Source: DATFVJ01 sp963712955 (lineage in GTDB: Bacteria > Actinomycetota > Actinomycetes > Streptosporangiales > Streptosporangiaceae). Taken from it: a DNA stretch of 64,000 nucleotides. This document shows positions 17,364-26,233 of this stretch, piece by piece. The notes beneath the pieces were generated by a model. The model was not told the DNA's origin. It ran no database searches and saw only the letters and a list, made by a program, of their open reading frames with translations. Every line of letters starts with the position of its first letter. Within the stretch, counting starts at the first letter, position 1. Where the stretch lies: NCBI GenBank assembly GCA_963712955.1, contig CAVQKF010000008.1:178459-242458 (forward strand), given 5' to 3'. The translations under genes and the position numbers were made by a program.

Positions 17364-18464
17364 GTGAGCCAGGTGGCGAAGGTATTCCAGCTCAACTGGC
17401 AGGGATTCAACCTGCGCAGAGGTGCCGTCTTTGCGGTCGTACTGGGGCTGCTGATTGTCGTGGGCGTGCTCCCCGCGGAGCGGAGGTACTTCCTCACTGC
17501 GATCTTCGGGGCGCTGATCGTGGCTCTGAGCGACCCCGGCGGGAAGCACGGCCCCCGGGAGGCCCGGATGGCGGTGATGGCTGTGGCCGGTGCGCTGCTG
17601 ACGGCCCTGGCATTCGGCATCGGCGGCGGGGCCTGGGGGTTCGTGGTGCTGGCCGCCTTCGTAGCCACGTTGCTGGGCGGGCTGGCGGTGACATACGGCC
17701 TGCACCGATTCGTCGCGGCCTATCTTCTCAACATCTGGTTCATCATCGCCCTCGGCCTGCCGACACTCATCGCGTTCGGCCTGCCGGGTCACTTCGGGTC
17801 CGGCCTGATCCACACCGAACCGTGGAAGCAGGCGCTGGCCTGGCTGGTCGGATCGGCGCTGGGGATCGCTTACACCTTCATCATGTGGCTGGCCCGCGGG
17901 CGGGTCATGCAGCCGCAGCCGGTCGCTGAGATCCCCGGGGATATCTCGCCGAGGCCGCTGACCCGGCCACTGATCCTTTTTGCGGTGATGCGGGCCGTCG
18001 GTGTGTCGATCGCCGTCGCGATCGCCTTCGGGCTGCAGCTGCCTAGCGCCTACTGGATGCCCATGGCCGTCATCATTGCCATGAAGCCCGACCTGCAGCA
18101 ATCCACCCTCGTCGCCGAGCAGCGCATCGCCGGGACGGTAGTGGGCGCCGCGGTGGCGGCGCTCTTCCTGCTGGCCGTCGACAACAGAACCGCACTCGAA
18201 GTGATCATCGTCGTCCTGTTCGCGCTGGCAGCGTCGATCCGCACCGTGAGCTACACCTGGTACACCGCAGCGATGGCCGGGGGCATCCTGATCGCCGCGG
18301 ACGTGCCCCACCCGTCCAACCTTACGGACGAGGGACGGCGGGTCCTGTGGACGCTCGCCGGGGTGGGGATCGCCGTCATCGTCATGTTCCTGGCGGACCG
18401 GCTGCAAAAGCACACCGCCAAAGCGACACCACAAGCACCTGCCCGCCCGGCCCCGGCGGCGTGA
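17364..18464 (+). CDS. FUSC-family (aromatic acid exporter-like) membrane protein
   Basis: A 366-residue protein starting at GTG 17364 behind GGGGTGAG. Two blocks of hydrophobic helices are separated by a short cytoplasmic loop. The first covers about residues 20-180 (AVFAVVLGLLIVVGVLP, FLTAIFGALIVALSDPGG). The second covers about 205-350 and contains LPSAYWMPMAVIIAMKPDL followed by QRIAGTVVGAAVAALFLL. The YW.P..V...MKP...T..RI.GT motif is diagnostic for FUSC proteins (YccS/AaeB relatives), which export aromatic or toxic compounds. A short basic, proline-rich tail ends the protein. A GC-rich hairpin follows at 18515. Substrate unknown. Confidence 0.85.
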   Translation: MSQVAKVFQLNWQGFNLRRGAVFAVVLGLLIVVGVLPAERRYFLTAIFGALIVALSDPGGKHGPREARMAVMAVAGALLTALAFGIGGGAWGFVVLAAFVATLLGGLAVTYGLHRFVAAYLLNIWFIIALGLPTLIAFGLPGHFGSGLIHTEPWKQALAWLVGSALGIAYTFIMWLARGRVMQPQPVAEIPGDISPRPLTRPLILFAVMRAVGVSIAVAIAFGLQLPSAYWMPMAVIIAMKPDLQQSTLVAEQRIAGTVVGAAVAALFLLAVDNRTALEVIIVVLFALAASIRTVSYTWYTAAMAGGILIAADVPHPSNLTDEGRRVLWTLAGVGIAVIVMFLADRLQKHTAKATPQAPARPAPAA

Positions 18465-18514
18465 GCGGCCAGGGTTGCTAGCGGCTATGGTCTGGCCCTC
18501 CCAAGAACAGGGGT

Positions 18515-18530
18515 CCGGGGATGTCCCCGG
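18515..18530 (+). terminator. GC hairpin after FUSC gene
   Basis: CCGGGG-ATGT-CCCCGG, a six-pair stem 50 bases after the FUSC stop. There is no T-tract, as is common for actinobacterial terminators. Function is inferred from position. Confidence 0.4.
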
Positions 18531-18675
18531 GCGGGTCTGACGAAAGGATCAGCGCACATCGTGCGCAGGGTGATGACATGGGCGCAACTCCCCGGGACCA
18601 GGGTCCGGGGGAGGGAGCGAGCATCTCTACTCGCCGCATGGAGACGGCGATGAGGTCCGGGGCCCGCGGCGAAAA

Positions 18676-18819
18676 CTCCTGCCCGTGGTGACCGGGTATG
18701 TGATCGCGATCCTGATCGGGCTCGTCTTGCCGAGAGTGGCGGTGTTGTACCGCGGTATCGCGGTGTACCTGATTGTGCCGTCCCGGGAGGTCGCACGGTT
18801 GCTGTTCCGGCGCTCATAG
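18676..18819 (+). pseudogene. TMEM175-family channel, C-terminal fragment
   Basis: Encodes LPVVTGYVIAILIGLVLP, then VAVLYRGIAVYLIVPSREV and ARLLFRRS before TAG. This closely matches the last 47 residues of the intact TMEM175 protein at 32256-32891 (VGYVVAILIGLAAP-like and VPFREVRRLLFRR). No upstream part is present. Confidence 0.7.
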
Positions 18820-18951
18820 CCCCGCCAGGAGCGCCCCCACGTCCGGCTCGCTCGCGGCGATCATGGCGGAAGCGATGGAGCCCTATCCTGTGCCAGCGGT
18901 CCGTCAGGAGACTAGCGTTGACGCAAATACTCGACCGCTGGGGAGGTGAAC

Positions 18952-19518
18952 ATGGCCGGTGATGCCTACCTGGAACTGCCGCGGGCAAAGCGACGGCGCC
19001 TGATTGTCCGGGCGGTGCTGCGCAGTCTCCTGTTCGCGACGGTGCTGGTGGTGCTCTACTACCTGCTTCCGCTGGGCCGGCCGTTGAGTGCCGACACAGC
19101 GGTGCGCCTGCTGATCGGCCTGGTGGTCTTCGCGGGCGTCGTGGTGTGGCAGGTCAGAAAGATCACTCGCTCGCGCCACCCGGCTGCGCAAGCAGCCGAG
19201 GCGCTGGGTTTGATCGTTCCCCTCTTCCTGCTGCTGTTCGCCTCGACGTACTTCCTGATGGAACGAGCCTCCGCGGCGAACTTCACCCAGCCGCTGACCC
19301 GCACCGACGCCCTGTACTTCACGGTGACCGTCTTCTCAACGGTGGGTTTCGGTGACATCACCCCCAAATCCGAGGCAGCCCGGGTAGTGCTGATCGTCCA
19401 GATGCTCGGCGACCTCGCAATCCTGGGTGCCGGCATACGAGTGCTCCTGGGGGCCGTGCAGCGCGGCCGCCAGCAAAGATCGGACACAGGCGGCGGCGCT
19501 GGCCCGGCCGCGACCTGA
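18952..19518 (+). CDS. two-pore-loop-type K+ channel protein
   Basis: A 188-residue protein, ATG 18952 with GGGAGG five bases upstream. Two N-terminal helices (LLFATVLVVLYYLLPLG and VRLLIGLVVFAGVVVW) and a third (LGLIVPLFLLLFASTYFLM) precede the pore loop ALYFTVTVFSTVGFGDI. TVGFGD is the K+ selectivity filter. A last helix (VVLIVQMLGDLAILGAGI) and a short basic tail follow, with no RCK domain. It is therefore a minimal tetrameric K+ channel in the inner membrane. Neighbouring transport and stress genes suggest a role in membrane potential or ion homeostasis. Confidence 0.88.
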   Translation: MAGDAYLELPRAKRRRLIVRAVLRSLLFATVLVVLYYLLPLGRPLSADTAVRLLIGLVVFAGVVVWQVRKITRSRHPAAQAAEALGLIVPLFLLLFASTYFLMERASAANFTQPLTRTDALYFTVTVFSTVGFGDITPKSEAARVVLIVQMLGDLAILGAGIRVLLGAVQRGRQQRSDTGGGAGPAAT

Positions 19519-19735
19519 CGGCCGCCCAGCAACCTCAAGGACCGCGACCTCATGCGCAGCAGGCGCCGGGCCGTCGCCTGACTGAGAAAGCGGACATCGG
19601 CTTGCCGGGTCGCGTCACCCAGACGGGGCGATCCGCTGCCGGGCATAGCGGCCTTCCTTCATCCAGCGGCCGCGTCGTCGCCAGCGACCTGCCGCTATTT
19701 GCTGGCCGCGGACACCCGGTCCCAGGGCCGGGCCG
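19519..19735. other. intergenic
   Basis: About 220 bases after the channel gene with no supported gene; it ends where shared promoter module copy 3 begins. Confidence 0.4.
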
Positions 19736-19814
19736 GTTTCCACCTAGGTGAAACCGGCCCGCAGGGGATGCCGGGTCGCCTGCCTGAGTCTTAGCGTGCG
19801 CGGTGATGGATAGC
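19736..19814 (+). promoter_or_regulatory. shared promoter module, copy 3 (DUF2252 gene)
   Basis: Almost identical to copy 2: GTTTCCACCTAGGTGAAAC, then GCAGGGGATGCCGGGTCGCC and TGCCTGAGTCTTAGCGTG. It ends about 90 bases before the DUF2252 start. Two mismatches in 79 bases against copy 2, although the downstream genes are unrelated. Confidence 0.7.
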
Positions 19815-19905
19815 AGGTGATCGCCGATCGCGGGTTGGTCACAACGCCGATGGTGTTTGGCCCAGGGCTGCTGGTGTGCGCGAAGCGCGGAGAAAGGAAC
19901 CGGAG

Positions 19906-21366
19906 ATGAGTGTGCTGACGGCTGCGGCTGCGGCCCGGGAAACACAGCGGTACCAGCTCGATACAGGGCTGGGGCGGGTCACCCCGGCGGAGCGTGCTGC
20001 GCGGGGTAAGGAGGCGCGGGCTGCGGTGCCGCGGGATAGCCATGCGGTGTTCGATCCTGGGCCGGGCCGGCCCGACCCGGTCGGCCTGCTGGAGGAGCAG
20101 GCGAAGGCGCGGGTGCCGGAGCTGGTGCCGGTGCGGTGGGGCCGGATGATGGTGTCCCCGTTCACGTTCTACCGCGGGGCGGCGCTGCCGATGGCCAGCG
20201 ATCTTTCCCATACTCCGGTGTCGGGGCTGGCCGTGCAGGCCTGCGGGGACGCGCACCTGTCGAACTTCGGCATCTTCGGCTCGGCCGAGCGGCGCCTGGT
20301 CTTCGACGTCAACGACTTCGACGAGACGACGCCCGGCCCGTGGGAATGGGACGTCAAGCGGCTGGCCGCCAGCCTGGAAGTGGCTGGGCGCGGCAACGGG
20401 TTCGGCGGCAAGGACCGCCGCGAGATCGTCACGGCCGCCGTCGCCAGCTACCGGCAGGCGATGCGCACTTTCGCTGGGATGACCAACCTGGACATCTGGT
20501 ACGCGCATGCGGACCTGGACGAGCTGCGGGCGCAGTTCGACTCGCAGATGCAGGCGCGGCAGCGCAAGATGGTGGACAAGGGAATGGCCAAGGCGCGGAC
20601 CAGGGACAGCATGCAGGAAGTGGCCAAGCTGACCCATCTGGTCGACGGCCGGCCAAAGATCATCGCTGACCCGCCGCTGCTGGTCCCGATCACTGACCTG
20701 CTGCCCAGGCAGATGGACCAGGCGGCCTTCGAAGCGCAGATCCAAGACCTGCTCGCCAGTTACCGGCGCACGCTGGAAACCGACCGCCGGTTCCTGCTGG
20801 AGACGTTCGAGTACGCCGACATGGCCCGCAAGGTCGTCGGTGTCGGCAGCGTCGGCACCCGGTGCTGGATCATCTTGATGCTCGGCCGCGACGAATCCGA
20901 TCCGCTGTTCCTGCAAGTCAAAGAAGCGGAGACGTCGGTGCTCAGCCGGTTCGTGGGGGCCAGCAAGTACACCAACATGGGCCAGCGGGTGGTGGCGGGG
21001 CAGCGGCTGATGCAGGCGAGCAGCGACATTTTCCTGGGCTGGCAGCGCACCGAGGCCGGGCTGGACGGCAAGCAGCGCGACTTCTACTTCCGCCAGCTGC
21101 GGGACTGGAAATACTCCATCGCCATCGAGGCCCTGATACCGCGCGGCATGCGGATCTACGGCGAACTTTGCGGGTGGACACTGGCCCGGGCACACGCCCG
21201 CTCCGGGGACCCGATCGCCATCGCCGCCTACCTCGGCGGCTCGGACGTGTTCGACCAGGCCATCACCCGGTTCGCCGCCGCCTACGCCGACCAGAACGAA
21301 CGCGACCACCAGGCTCTTGTCGACGCTGTCGCATCAGGACGGATCACCGCCGAGCGCGACATGTGA
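19906..21366 (+). CDS. DUF2252 protein (kinase-like fold)
   Basis: A 486-residue protein from ATG 19906 behind AAAGGAACCGGAG. Family hallmarks are clear: PFTFYRGAALPMASDL, VQACGDAHLSNFGIFGS, ERRLVFDVNDFDETTPGPWE, WDVKRLAASLEVA and LILMLGRDESDPLFLQVKE. The GDAHLSNFG and DxNDFDE motifs resemble the catalytic and metal-binding loops of APH/protein-kinase-like enzymes, so phosphotransfer is plausible but unproven. Length is normal for the family and the gene is intact. It follows promoter module copy 3, which links it to the DUF1269 genes. Confidence 0.88.
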   Translation: MSVLTAAAAARETQRYQLDTGLGRVTPAERAARGKEARAAVPRDSHAVFDPGPGRPDPVGLLEEQAKARVPELVPVRWGRMMVSPFTFYRGAALPMASDLSHTPVSGLAVQACGDAHLSNFGIFGSAERRLVFDVNDFDETTPGPWEWDVKRLAASLEVAGRGNGFGGKDRREIVTAAVASYRQAMRTFAGMTNLDIWYAHADLDELRAQFDSQMQARQRKMVDKGMAKARTRDSMQEVAKLTHLVDGRPKIIADPPLLVPITDLLPRQMDQAAFEAQIQDLLASYRRTLETDRRFLLETFEYADMARKVVGVGSVGTRCWIILMLGRDESDPLFLQVKEAETSVLSRFVGASKYTNMGQRVVAGQRLMQASSDIFLGWQRTEAGLDGKQRDFYFRQLRDWKYSIAIEALIPRGMRIYGELCGWTLARAHARSGDPIAIAAYLGGSDVFDQAITRFAAAYADQNERDHQALVDAVASGRITAERDM

Positions 21367-21402
21367 GGTCATTGACTGACCTAGGGCGGTAGCGGCTACA
21401 TC

Positions 21403-21561
21403 GTGGAGCGAGTCGGCACGACCCGGGCCATCATGCTCGGGCGGGCGTTCCCTGAGAACGATGACCCGGGGCCGCCGGCCGAGCTGATCAAGAAGACCCT
21501 CAAGATCTACCCATACCAGCCGGGCGGCCACGGCACGAACATCGGTACCGCGCTGGCGGCG
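21403..21561 (+). pseudogene. short fragment, possibly DUF1254-like
   Basis: Encodes RAIMLGRAFPENDDPGPPAE and LIKKTLKIYPYQPGGHGTN. It looks like a genuine protein segment and recalls part of DUF1254 proteins, but only about 50 residues are present, with no start signal. Identity is uncertain. Confidence 0.3.
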
Positions 21562-21707
21562 AGTCCGAGGGGTTCGCCTAAGTTTCCCGCCTTGCGTGAC
21601 TGGAGTTGCCCCGTCCGGAGCAGGTCGTAGACCAGGTGCGTGCTGATGCCCAGCGCCTCAGCCCCTCCGGGCCGGGTGGCCTGATCGCCGGCATGCGGGC
21701 GCTGGCG

Positions 21708-23072
21708 TCAGGACGGCGGGCCCGGTGGTGCCTGGCCGGCGGGGTATTCCTGCATGGGGACGTTTCCGGCTGTCCAGGCTTTGATCACGGGGTCGATGAT
21801 GCGCCATGCCTCTTCGGCTTCGTCGCCGCGGATGAACAGCATCGGGTCGCTGTTGAGCATGTCGAGGATCAGGTTGGCGTAGGGGGCCCGCCGCGACCCA
21901 TTTGTCTGCAGTTCGAGTTCCCGGTTCTCGGCCGTTCGTTCCGGGCCGTTGAGCGTGGTGGCCAACCGCACGTACGGCTCGGTGAGACCGAGCCTGAGCA
22001 CGTTCGGTTCGGCGCCGGGCCATTGGTCGAGCAGGTACCGGGGCAGAGGGCGGAAGTGAATGGCGATCTCGGCTGAGTCCGCCGCCAGGGCCTTGCCCGA
22101 GCGCAGGGTGAACGGGACCCCGGCCCAGCGGGGGTTGTGCACCTGGAGCGTGAGGGAGGCGTAGGTTTCGGTGTTGCGGCCGGGGTCGACCCCGAGCTCA
22201 CCGACGTAGGAGGGCACCTGGCGGGTCCCGATCGTGCCGGCGGTGTAGCGGGCGCGGACCGTTTGGCTGCGCATCGTCTCCGCCTGGGGGGTGGCCACCG
22301 CGCGCAGGGCCTCGACGCGGGTGCCGCGGAATGAGTCGGCGTCGAGGCGGGCTGGCTGTTCCATGAGGACCAGCGCCATGGCTTCCATGAGATGGTTTTG
22401 CACCATGTCTTTCAGGGCGCCGGCCTTGTCGTAGTAGGAGGCCCGGCCTTCGAGGGTCAGGCTTTCCAGCCAGCTGATGTCCACGTGGTCTATGTGTACC
22501 GCCTTCCAGGTGGGCTCGAAGACCCGGTTGAGGAACCGCAGGACGATGACCCGGCGGACGAGCTCGTCGGACAGGAAGTGGTCGACCCGGAAGATCACCG
22601 GTTCGGGCAGCTGAATGCGCAGGATCTGGTTGAGGTGCTGCGCCGAGGCCAGGCCGGTCCCGAAGGGTTTCTCGATCGCCACCGCGTCCGCGGCGCGCAG
22701 CTTGGCGGCCGCCAAGGCAGGCAGGACCGACGGGAGAAGGCCCGGGGGCAGCGCGAGGTAGACCAGCGTGTCCGGGCGATCGCCGCCGATCACCCGGCTG
22801 ATGTCCGCCGGCCGGGTGACATCGGCGGGTGCGAAGCTGAGCATCCTGACTACGGCGTCGCGGGCGGCCGGCGCCACGCCAGAGGCGTGTCTGCCCAGGC
22901 CGCTGGCGATGTGCTGGCGGAAGTCGTCGGTTGACCAGTCGGTGTTAGCCGAGCCGAGCACCGTGAACCCTGGTGGCAAGAGCCCGGCCTCGGTGAGCTG
23001 GGCGATCGCGGGCATCAGCAGGCGGCTGGTCAGATCGCCGGAGGCTCCGAAGAGGACCATTCGCCCGATCAT
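21708..23072 (-). CDS. zwf: glucose-6-phosphate dehydrogenase
   Basis: A 454-residue protein from ATG 23072 (AAAGGCGG upstream). The NADP-binding loop is LFGASGDLTSRLLMPAI. The catalytic region has AVAIEKPFGTGLASAQHLN (substrate Lys) and IFRVDHFLSDELVRRVIVLR (His-Asp pair, usual form RIDHYLGKE). C-terminal substrate-binding sequence includes PFTLRSGKALAADSAEI. It oxidises glucose 6-phosphate to 6-phosphogluconolactone and makes NADPH. It is slightly short and divergent from the main zwf of actinobacteria, so it may be a second, stress-related copy. Upstream lies a remnant of a gluconolactonase-like gene and then a thiol-redox enzyme, which suggests a redox cluster. Confidence 0.92.
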   Translation of the reverse strand: MIGRMVLFGASGDLTSRLLMPAIAQLTEAGLLPPGFTVLGSANTDWSTDDFRQHIASGLGRHASGVAPAARDAVVRMLSFAPADVTRPADISRVIGGDRPDTLVYLALPPGLLPSVLPALAAAKLRAADAVAIEKPFGTGLASAQHLNQILRIQLPEPVIFRVDHFLSDELVRRVIVLRFLNRVFEPTWKAVHIDHVDISWLESLTLEGRASYYDKAGALKDMVQNHLMEAMALVLMEQPARLDADSFRGTRVEALRAVATPQAETMRSQTVRARYTAGTIGTRQVPSYVGELGVDPGRNTETYASLTLQVHNPRWAGVPFTLRSGKALAADSAEIAIHFRPLPRYLLDQWPGAEPNVLRLGLTEPYVRLATTLNGPERTAENRELELQTNGSRRAPYANLILDMLNSDPMLFIRGDEAEEAWRIIDPVIKAWTAGNVPMQEYPAGQAPPGPPS

Positions 23073-23204
23073 GGGGTGCCGCCTTTCTCTGGTTGTAGCT
23101 GGCCGGGGCCGCGCTGCGGCCAGGGCGCTGGTGGGGGCGGTACGCCCGCATTCCGCGGTGAGGGGGGCCCGGTCACCCCGGGGCGGCAACGGAAGATCAC
23201 GCCG

Positions 23205-23308
23205 ATGATGTTCACCCGCCACAGCCGGGCTGTGGCGGCGTCCCACAGCGGGCCCTCCGCGTGCTCAGCTCGGATGCTCAGCGCGACCTCAACCGGGATG
23301 TCACCCAT
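23205..23308 (-). pseudogene. SMP-30/gluconolactonase family, N-terminal fragment
   Basis: From ATG 23308 the frame reads MGDIPVEVALSIRAEHAEGP and LWDAATARLWRVNI. This is the first blade of SMP-30/gluconolactonase beta-propellers (usual E-GPLWDA..LWWVDI). Homology ends after about 35 residues. A lactonase next to zwf would hydrolyse its product, so loss of this gene is notable. Confidence 0.6.
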
Positions 23309-23334
23309 GGCGGCCTGTGATCCCTCGTGGCTGG

Positions 23335-25074
23335 TCAGATGTGTTCGAGCGCGCCGGGGCGCTGCGCCAGGTCGTCCTCGGCGTGGGCGACCATCGGCAT
23401 GCCGCCGCTGCCCACGGCAAGCGGCGTCATGTGGCAGCCGTGGTAGGTCATCATCCCGCCGGCCAGGAACGCCACCTGGTCCCACCCGTCTTGCTTCAGC
23501 ACGCAGTAGGCGATGTAGCTGCGGAAACCCGACCTGCAGTAGGTGTACACGGGCTTGTCCCTGGGCACCTCATCCAGCCGTTGCCGCAGCTCGGTGTACG
23601 GCAGCAGGACCGCCCCGGGGATATGCCAGGCGCCGTATTCGGCCGGGGTTCGCACATCGAGGATTGTCACCTTCCCGGCGCAGTCGGGGTAGTCCTCGGG
23701 GTACCAGAGGGCGATGTCGCCGCGCAGCAGGTTCGCGCCCAGGAAACCGGCCATGTTGACCGGGTCCTTCGCCGCCCCGTACGGCGGGGCGTAGGCCAGC
23801 TCCAGGTGCTCCATGTCGAACACCGTCAGCCCGGCGCGCAGCGCGACCGCCAGGACGTCGATGCGCTTGTCGACGCCGTCCCAGCCGAGCACCTGCGCGC
23901 CCAGCAGCTTGCCCCCGGCCGGGTCGAACAGCACCTTCAGGAACAGCGGCGCGGTGCCCGGATAGTAGGCCGCATGGCCGTTCTGGTGAGTGTAGACCTT
24001 GCGGTAATCCATGCCCGCCGCGTCCAGCTCGGTCTCGGTCAGGCCGGTGCCCCCGGCGGTCATGTCGAAGACTTTGACCACGGCGGTGCCTTGGGTACCC
24101 CGGTAGCCGCCGACATCCTCACGGCCGGCGATCGTGTCGGCGGCGATCCGGCCTTCCCGGTTCGCGGGGCCGGCCAGCATCGACAGCGTCGGCTCCCCGG
24201 TCAAAAAGTGAGCGGTCTCCACCGCGTCACCGGCCGCGAGGATGCCGGGTGCCGAGGTGCGCATCTGCGCGTCGACCACAATGCCCCCGCGCGGCCCGAT
24301 CTCTATACCGGCGTCACGGGCGAGGTCCACGTTGGGACGCGCCCCGGCAGCCATCACCACGACGTCAGCCTCGACTGACGTGCCGTCGGACAGATCGACT
24401 ACGAGCCTGTCGTCTGCCCCCCGGCGGACCGCGGTGGCGGACGTGCCGAGCCGCAGGTCCACATCGTGGGTGGCGACGTGGTAGTCCAGGATCCGTGTCA
24501 TCTCCGGATCCAGCCACGGCATCAGCCGCCCGGTCCGCTCGACGACGGTGGTCGCCAGCCCGCGGGCCCGGAACGCCTCGGCGAGCTCCAGCCCGATGTA
24601 GCTGCCGCCGACGATGACCGCGCTGGTGGCGTCCGTGTCGAGCTGGGTGATGATCCGGTCCATGTCGGGGATGTTGCGCAGCACATCCACCCGCGGGTCA
24701 TCCGCCCCCGGGATCGGCGGCCGGACCGGTTCGGCCCCCAGGCACAGCACCAGCTTGTCGTAGGACTCCCGGTACGTCCGCCCCTGCGCGAGGTCGCGGA
24801 CCTCGACTTCCCTGGCGCCGCGGTCGATGCGGATCACGTCCTGCCCGGTCCGCACATCCAGCGCCAGGCTCCTGGCCAGGCTCTCGGGCGTCTGCAGCAG
24901 CAGGCTGTCCCGGTCCGGGATCGCCCCGCCGATGTGATACGGCAAGCCGCAGTTTGCGAACGAGACGTAGTGGTCCCGCTCGAGCACGACGATCTCCGCT
25001 GACTCATCCAGCCGCCGCAGCCGCGCCCCCGTCGAAGCGCCGCCCGCAACTCCCCCCACGATCACCGTTTTCAT
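23335..25074 (-). CDS. CoA-disulfide reductase-type FAD oxidoreductase with C-terminal rhodanese domain
   Basis: A 579-residue fusion from ATG 25074. It starts MKTVIVGGVAGGASTGARLR (FAD-binding GxGxxG-like loop). The redox cysteine lies in SFANCGLPYHIGGAI and the NAD(P)H site in SAVIVGGSYIGLELAEAF. GILAAGDAVE is the second FAD contact. Pyridine nucleotide-disulfide dimerisation sequence runs to about residue 450. The last 100 residues are a rhodanese: VTILDVRTPAEYGAWHIPGA and the active Cys in PVYTYCRSGFRSYIAY. Fused CoADR-rhodanese proteins reduce CoA disulfide, CoA persulfide or polysulfide with NAD(P)H. Next to zwf, an NADPH-fed sulfur/thiol defence role is a reasonable inference. Confidence 0.88.
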   Translation of the reverse strand: MKTVIVGGVAGGASTGARLRRLDESAEIVVLERDHYVSFANCGLPYHIGGAIPDRDSLLLQTPESLARSLALDVRTGQDVIRIDRGAREVEVRDLAQGRTYRESYDKLVLCLGAEPVRPPIPGADDPRVDVLRNIPDMDRIITQLDTDATSAVIVGGSYIGLELAEAFRARGLATTVVERTGRLMPWLDPEMTRILDYHVATHDVDLRLGTSATAVRRGADDRLVVDLSDGTSVEADVVVMAAGARPNVDLARDAGIEIGPRGGIVVDAQMRTSAPGILAAGDAVETAHFLTGEPTLSMLAGPANREGRIAADTIAGREDVGGYRGTQGTAVVKVFDMTAGGTGLTETELDAAGMDYRKVYTHQNGHAAYYPGTAPLFLKVLFDPAGGKLLGAQVLGWDGVDKRIDVLAVALRAGLTVFDMEHLELAYAPPYGAAKDPVNMAGFLGANLLRGDIALWYPEDYPDCAGKVTILDVRTPAEYGAWHIPGAVLLPYTELRQRLDEVPRDKPVYTYCRSGFRSYIAYCVLKQDGWDQVAFLAGGMMTYHGCHMTPLAVGSGGMPMVAHAEDDLAQRPGALEHI

Positions 25075-25445
25075 CTCGCCACCTCTATCTGCCACCGCGG
25101 CCCGGCATCTCGTTGATAATTCGTGTGCCTGGGCCGGCCCCTCACCCGCCGGGATGAGACCCTCAGCGTCACCGAGACCAGACATTCCCCGGTCAAAGCT
25201 CCCCGGATCGGCGCTGGCAGGCCCGTGTGCCTGACTGCAGCCACGCCCCAGCCCCCGTCTGGGTCACGGCCGCAAGCAGCAGCCCGGTGCGCGGGCCCGG
25301 CCGGTACGCGGCTCTCATGTGTCCTCCAGGGTGCCGGGCATTCCGGCCTGGGGGCGAAACAGCCAGGCCCGGCCGGGGACCGGCGAGTCAGCTGACGTCC
25401 GTGGCAGCCGCGGTGCACGACGCCGGCCAGGACAGGCGGCCGGGG
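25075..25445. other. intergenic, no gene supported
   Basis: 370 bases between the oxidoreductase start and the DUF1269 stop. Frames here lack motifs. It should contain the promoter of the redox pair; no clear box was found. Confidence 0.4.
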
Positions 25446-25952
25446 TTACATCTCCTTGACCGCTTGCTGCAGAGCCTTGTCGATGTCCTTGGGGTCCACG
25501 TCAAGCTCCTGGGCTGTCTGCTTCTCCGCGCTGGTCACCGCGTTCTTGATCGCGTCCTCGACCTTGCTCTCGCCGACAACAACCAGCCCGGCCTGCCCCG
25601 GGTCGATGAAGTCCCCCAGCTGCTTCGCGTCCGAGCGCGACATTCCCCGGGACAGGTGCCCGCTGACCCCGCCGACCACGCCACCGGCCGCGGCCGCGCC
25701 CAGGACCGCCGGCGGGAAGATGACCCCGACCGCCGCCCCGGCGGCAATGCCCCACCAGGCACCATGGCGGGTGGCCGTCTCGTCCTTATTCTCATGGACC
25801 TTGCCGCTGGCGTCCTTGGTGACCACAGCCGCATCGTAGGAACCCACCAGGCCCGCTGCGTGAGCGTCCTTGACGGCCTGGTAGTCGTCCTGTGCTGTTG
25901 CTTCATCCGGATATGTTGCCACCAGGATGAACGTGCTACCGGACCCGGACAT
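25446..25952 (-). CDS. DUF1269 protein
   Basis: A 168-residue protein from ATG 25952 behind GGAGGAGG. N-terminal STFILVATYPDEATAQDDYQ and VKDAHAAGLVGSYDAAVVTK form an alpha/beta unit. A glycine-rich hydrophobic centre follows (GIAAGAAVGVIFPPAVLGAA), then GHLSRGMSRSDAKQLGDFID and AGLVVVGESKVEDAIKNAV. This is the complete version of the gene broken at 16060-16570. DUF1269 function is unknown; the centre may insert in membranes. Promoter module copy 4 lies about 90-150 bases upstream. Confidence 0.85.
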   Translation of the reverse strand: MSGSGSTFILVATYPDEATAQDDYQAVKDAHAAGLVGSYDAAVVTKDASGKVHENKDETATRHGAWWGIAAGAAVGVIFPPAVLGAAAAGGVVGGVSGHLSRGMSRSDAKQLGDFIDPGQAGLVVVGESKVEDAIKNAVTSAEKQTAQELDVDPKDIDKALQQAVKEM

Positions 25953-26040
25953 GCCGACCTCCTCCAGTTCGCTGGCATCCTTTGCCAGGCAGTTCAGCGA
26001 ATCCGCCTCAGCCGTTACCCGGCCGCTGCATCGCGTCTCA

Positions 26041-26100
26041 GGCTCACACCCAGGCAGGTGACCCGTCATCACCTACCGCCCGAATTCACCTAGGGGGAAG
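26041..26100 (-). promoter_or_regulatory. shared promoter module, copy 4
   Basis: Read towards the DUF1269 gene: CCTAGGTGAATTC, then GTAGGTGATGACGGGTCACC, an AGGTGA/TCACCT inverted repeat with a 7-base centre, then TGCCTGGGTGTGAGCCTG. Order and spacing match copies 1-3, although the first box is less perfect. Confidence 0.6.
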
Positions 26101-26233
26101 CTGCTGCCAGAACAGACCCGCCAGGTCTTTTCAGGGACAGGCAGGGCCTGCTCTTCGCAGATGGAGACCCTTCATGACAGGAGTGTGTGGCCCGCCCGGA
26201 TTGACTGCCTGGCCGGCAAGGTCACAATGAGAC

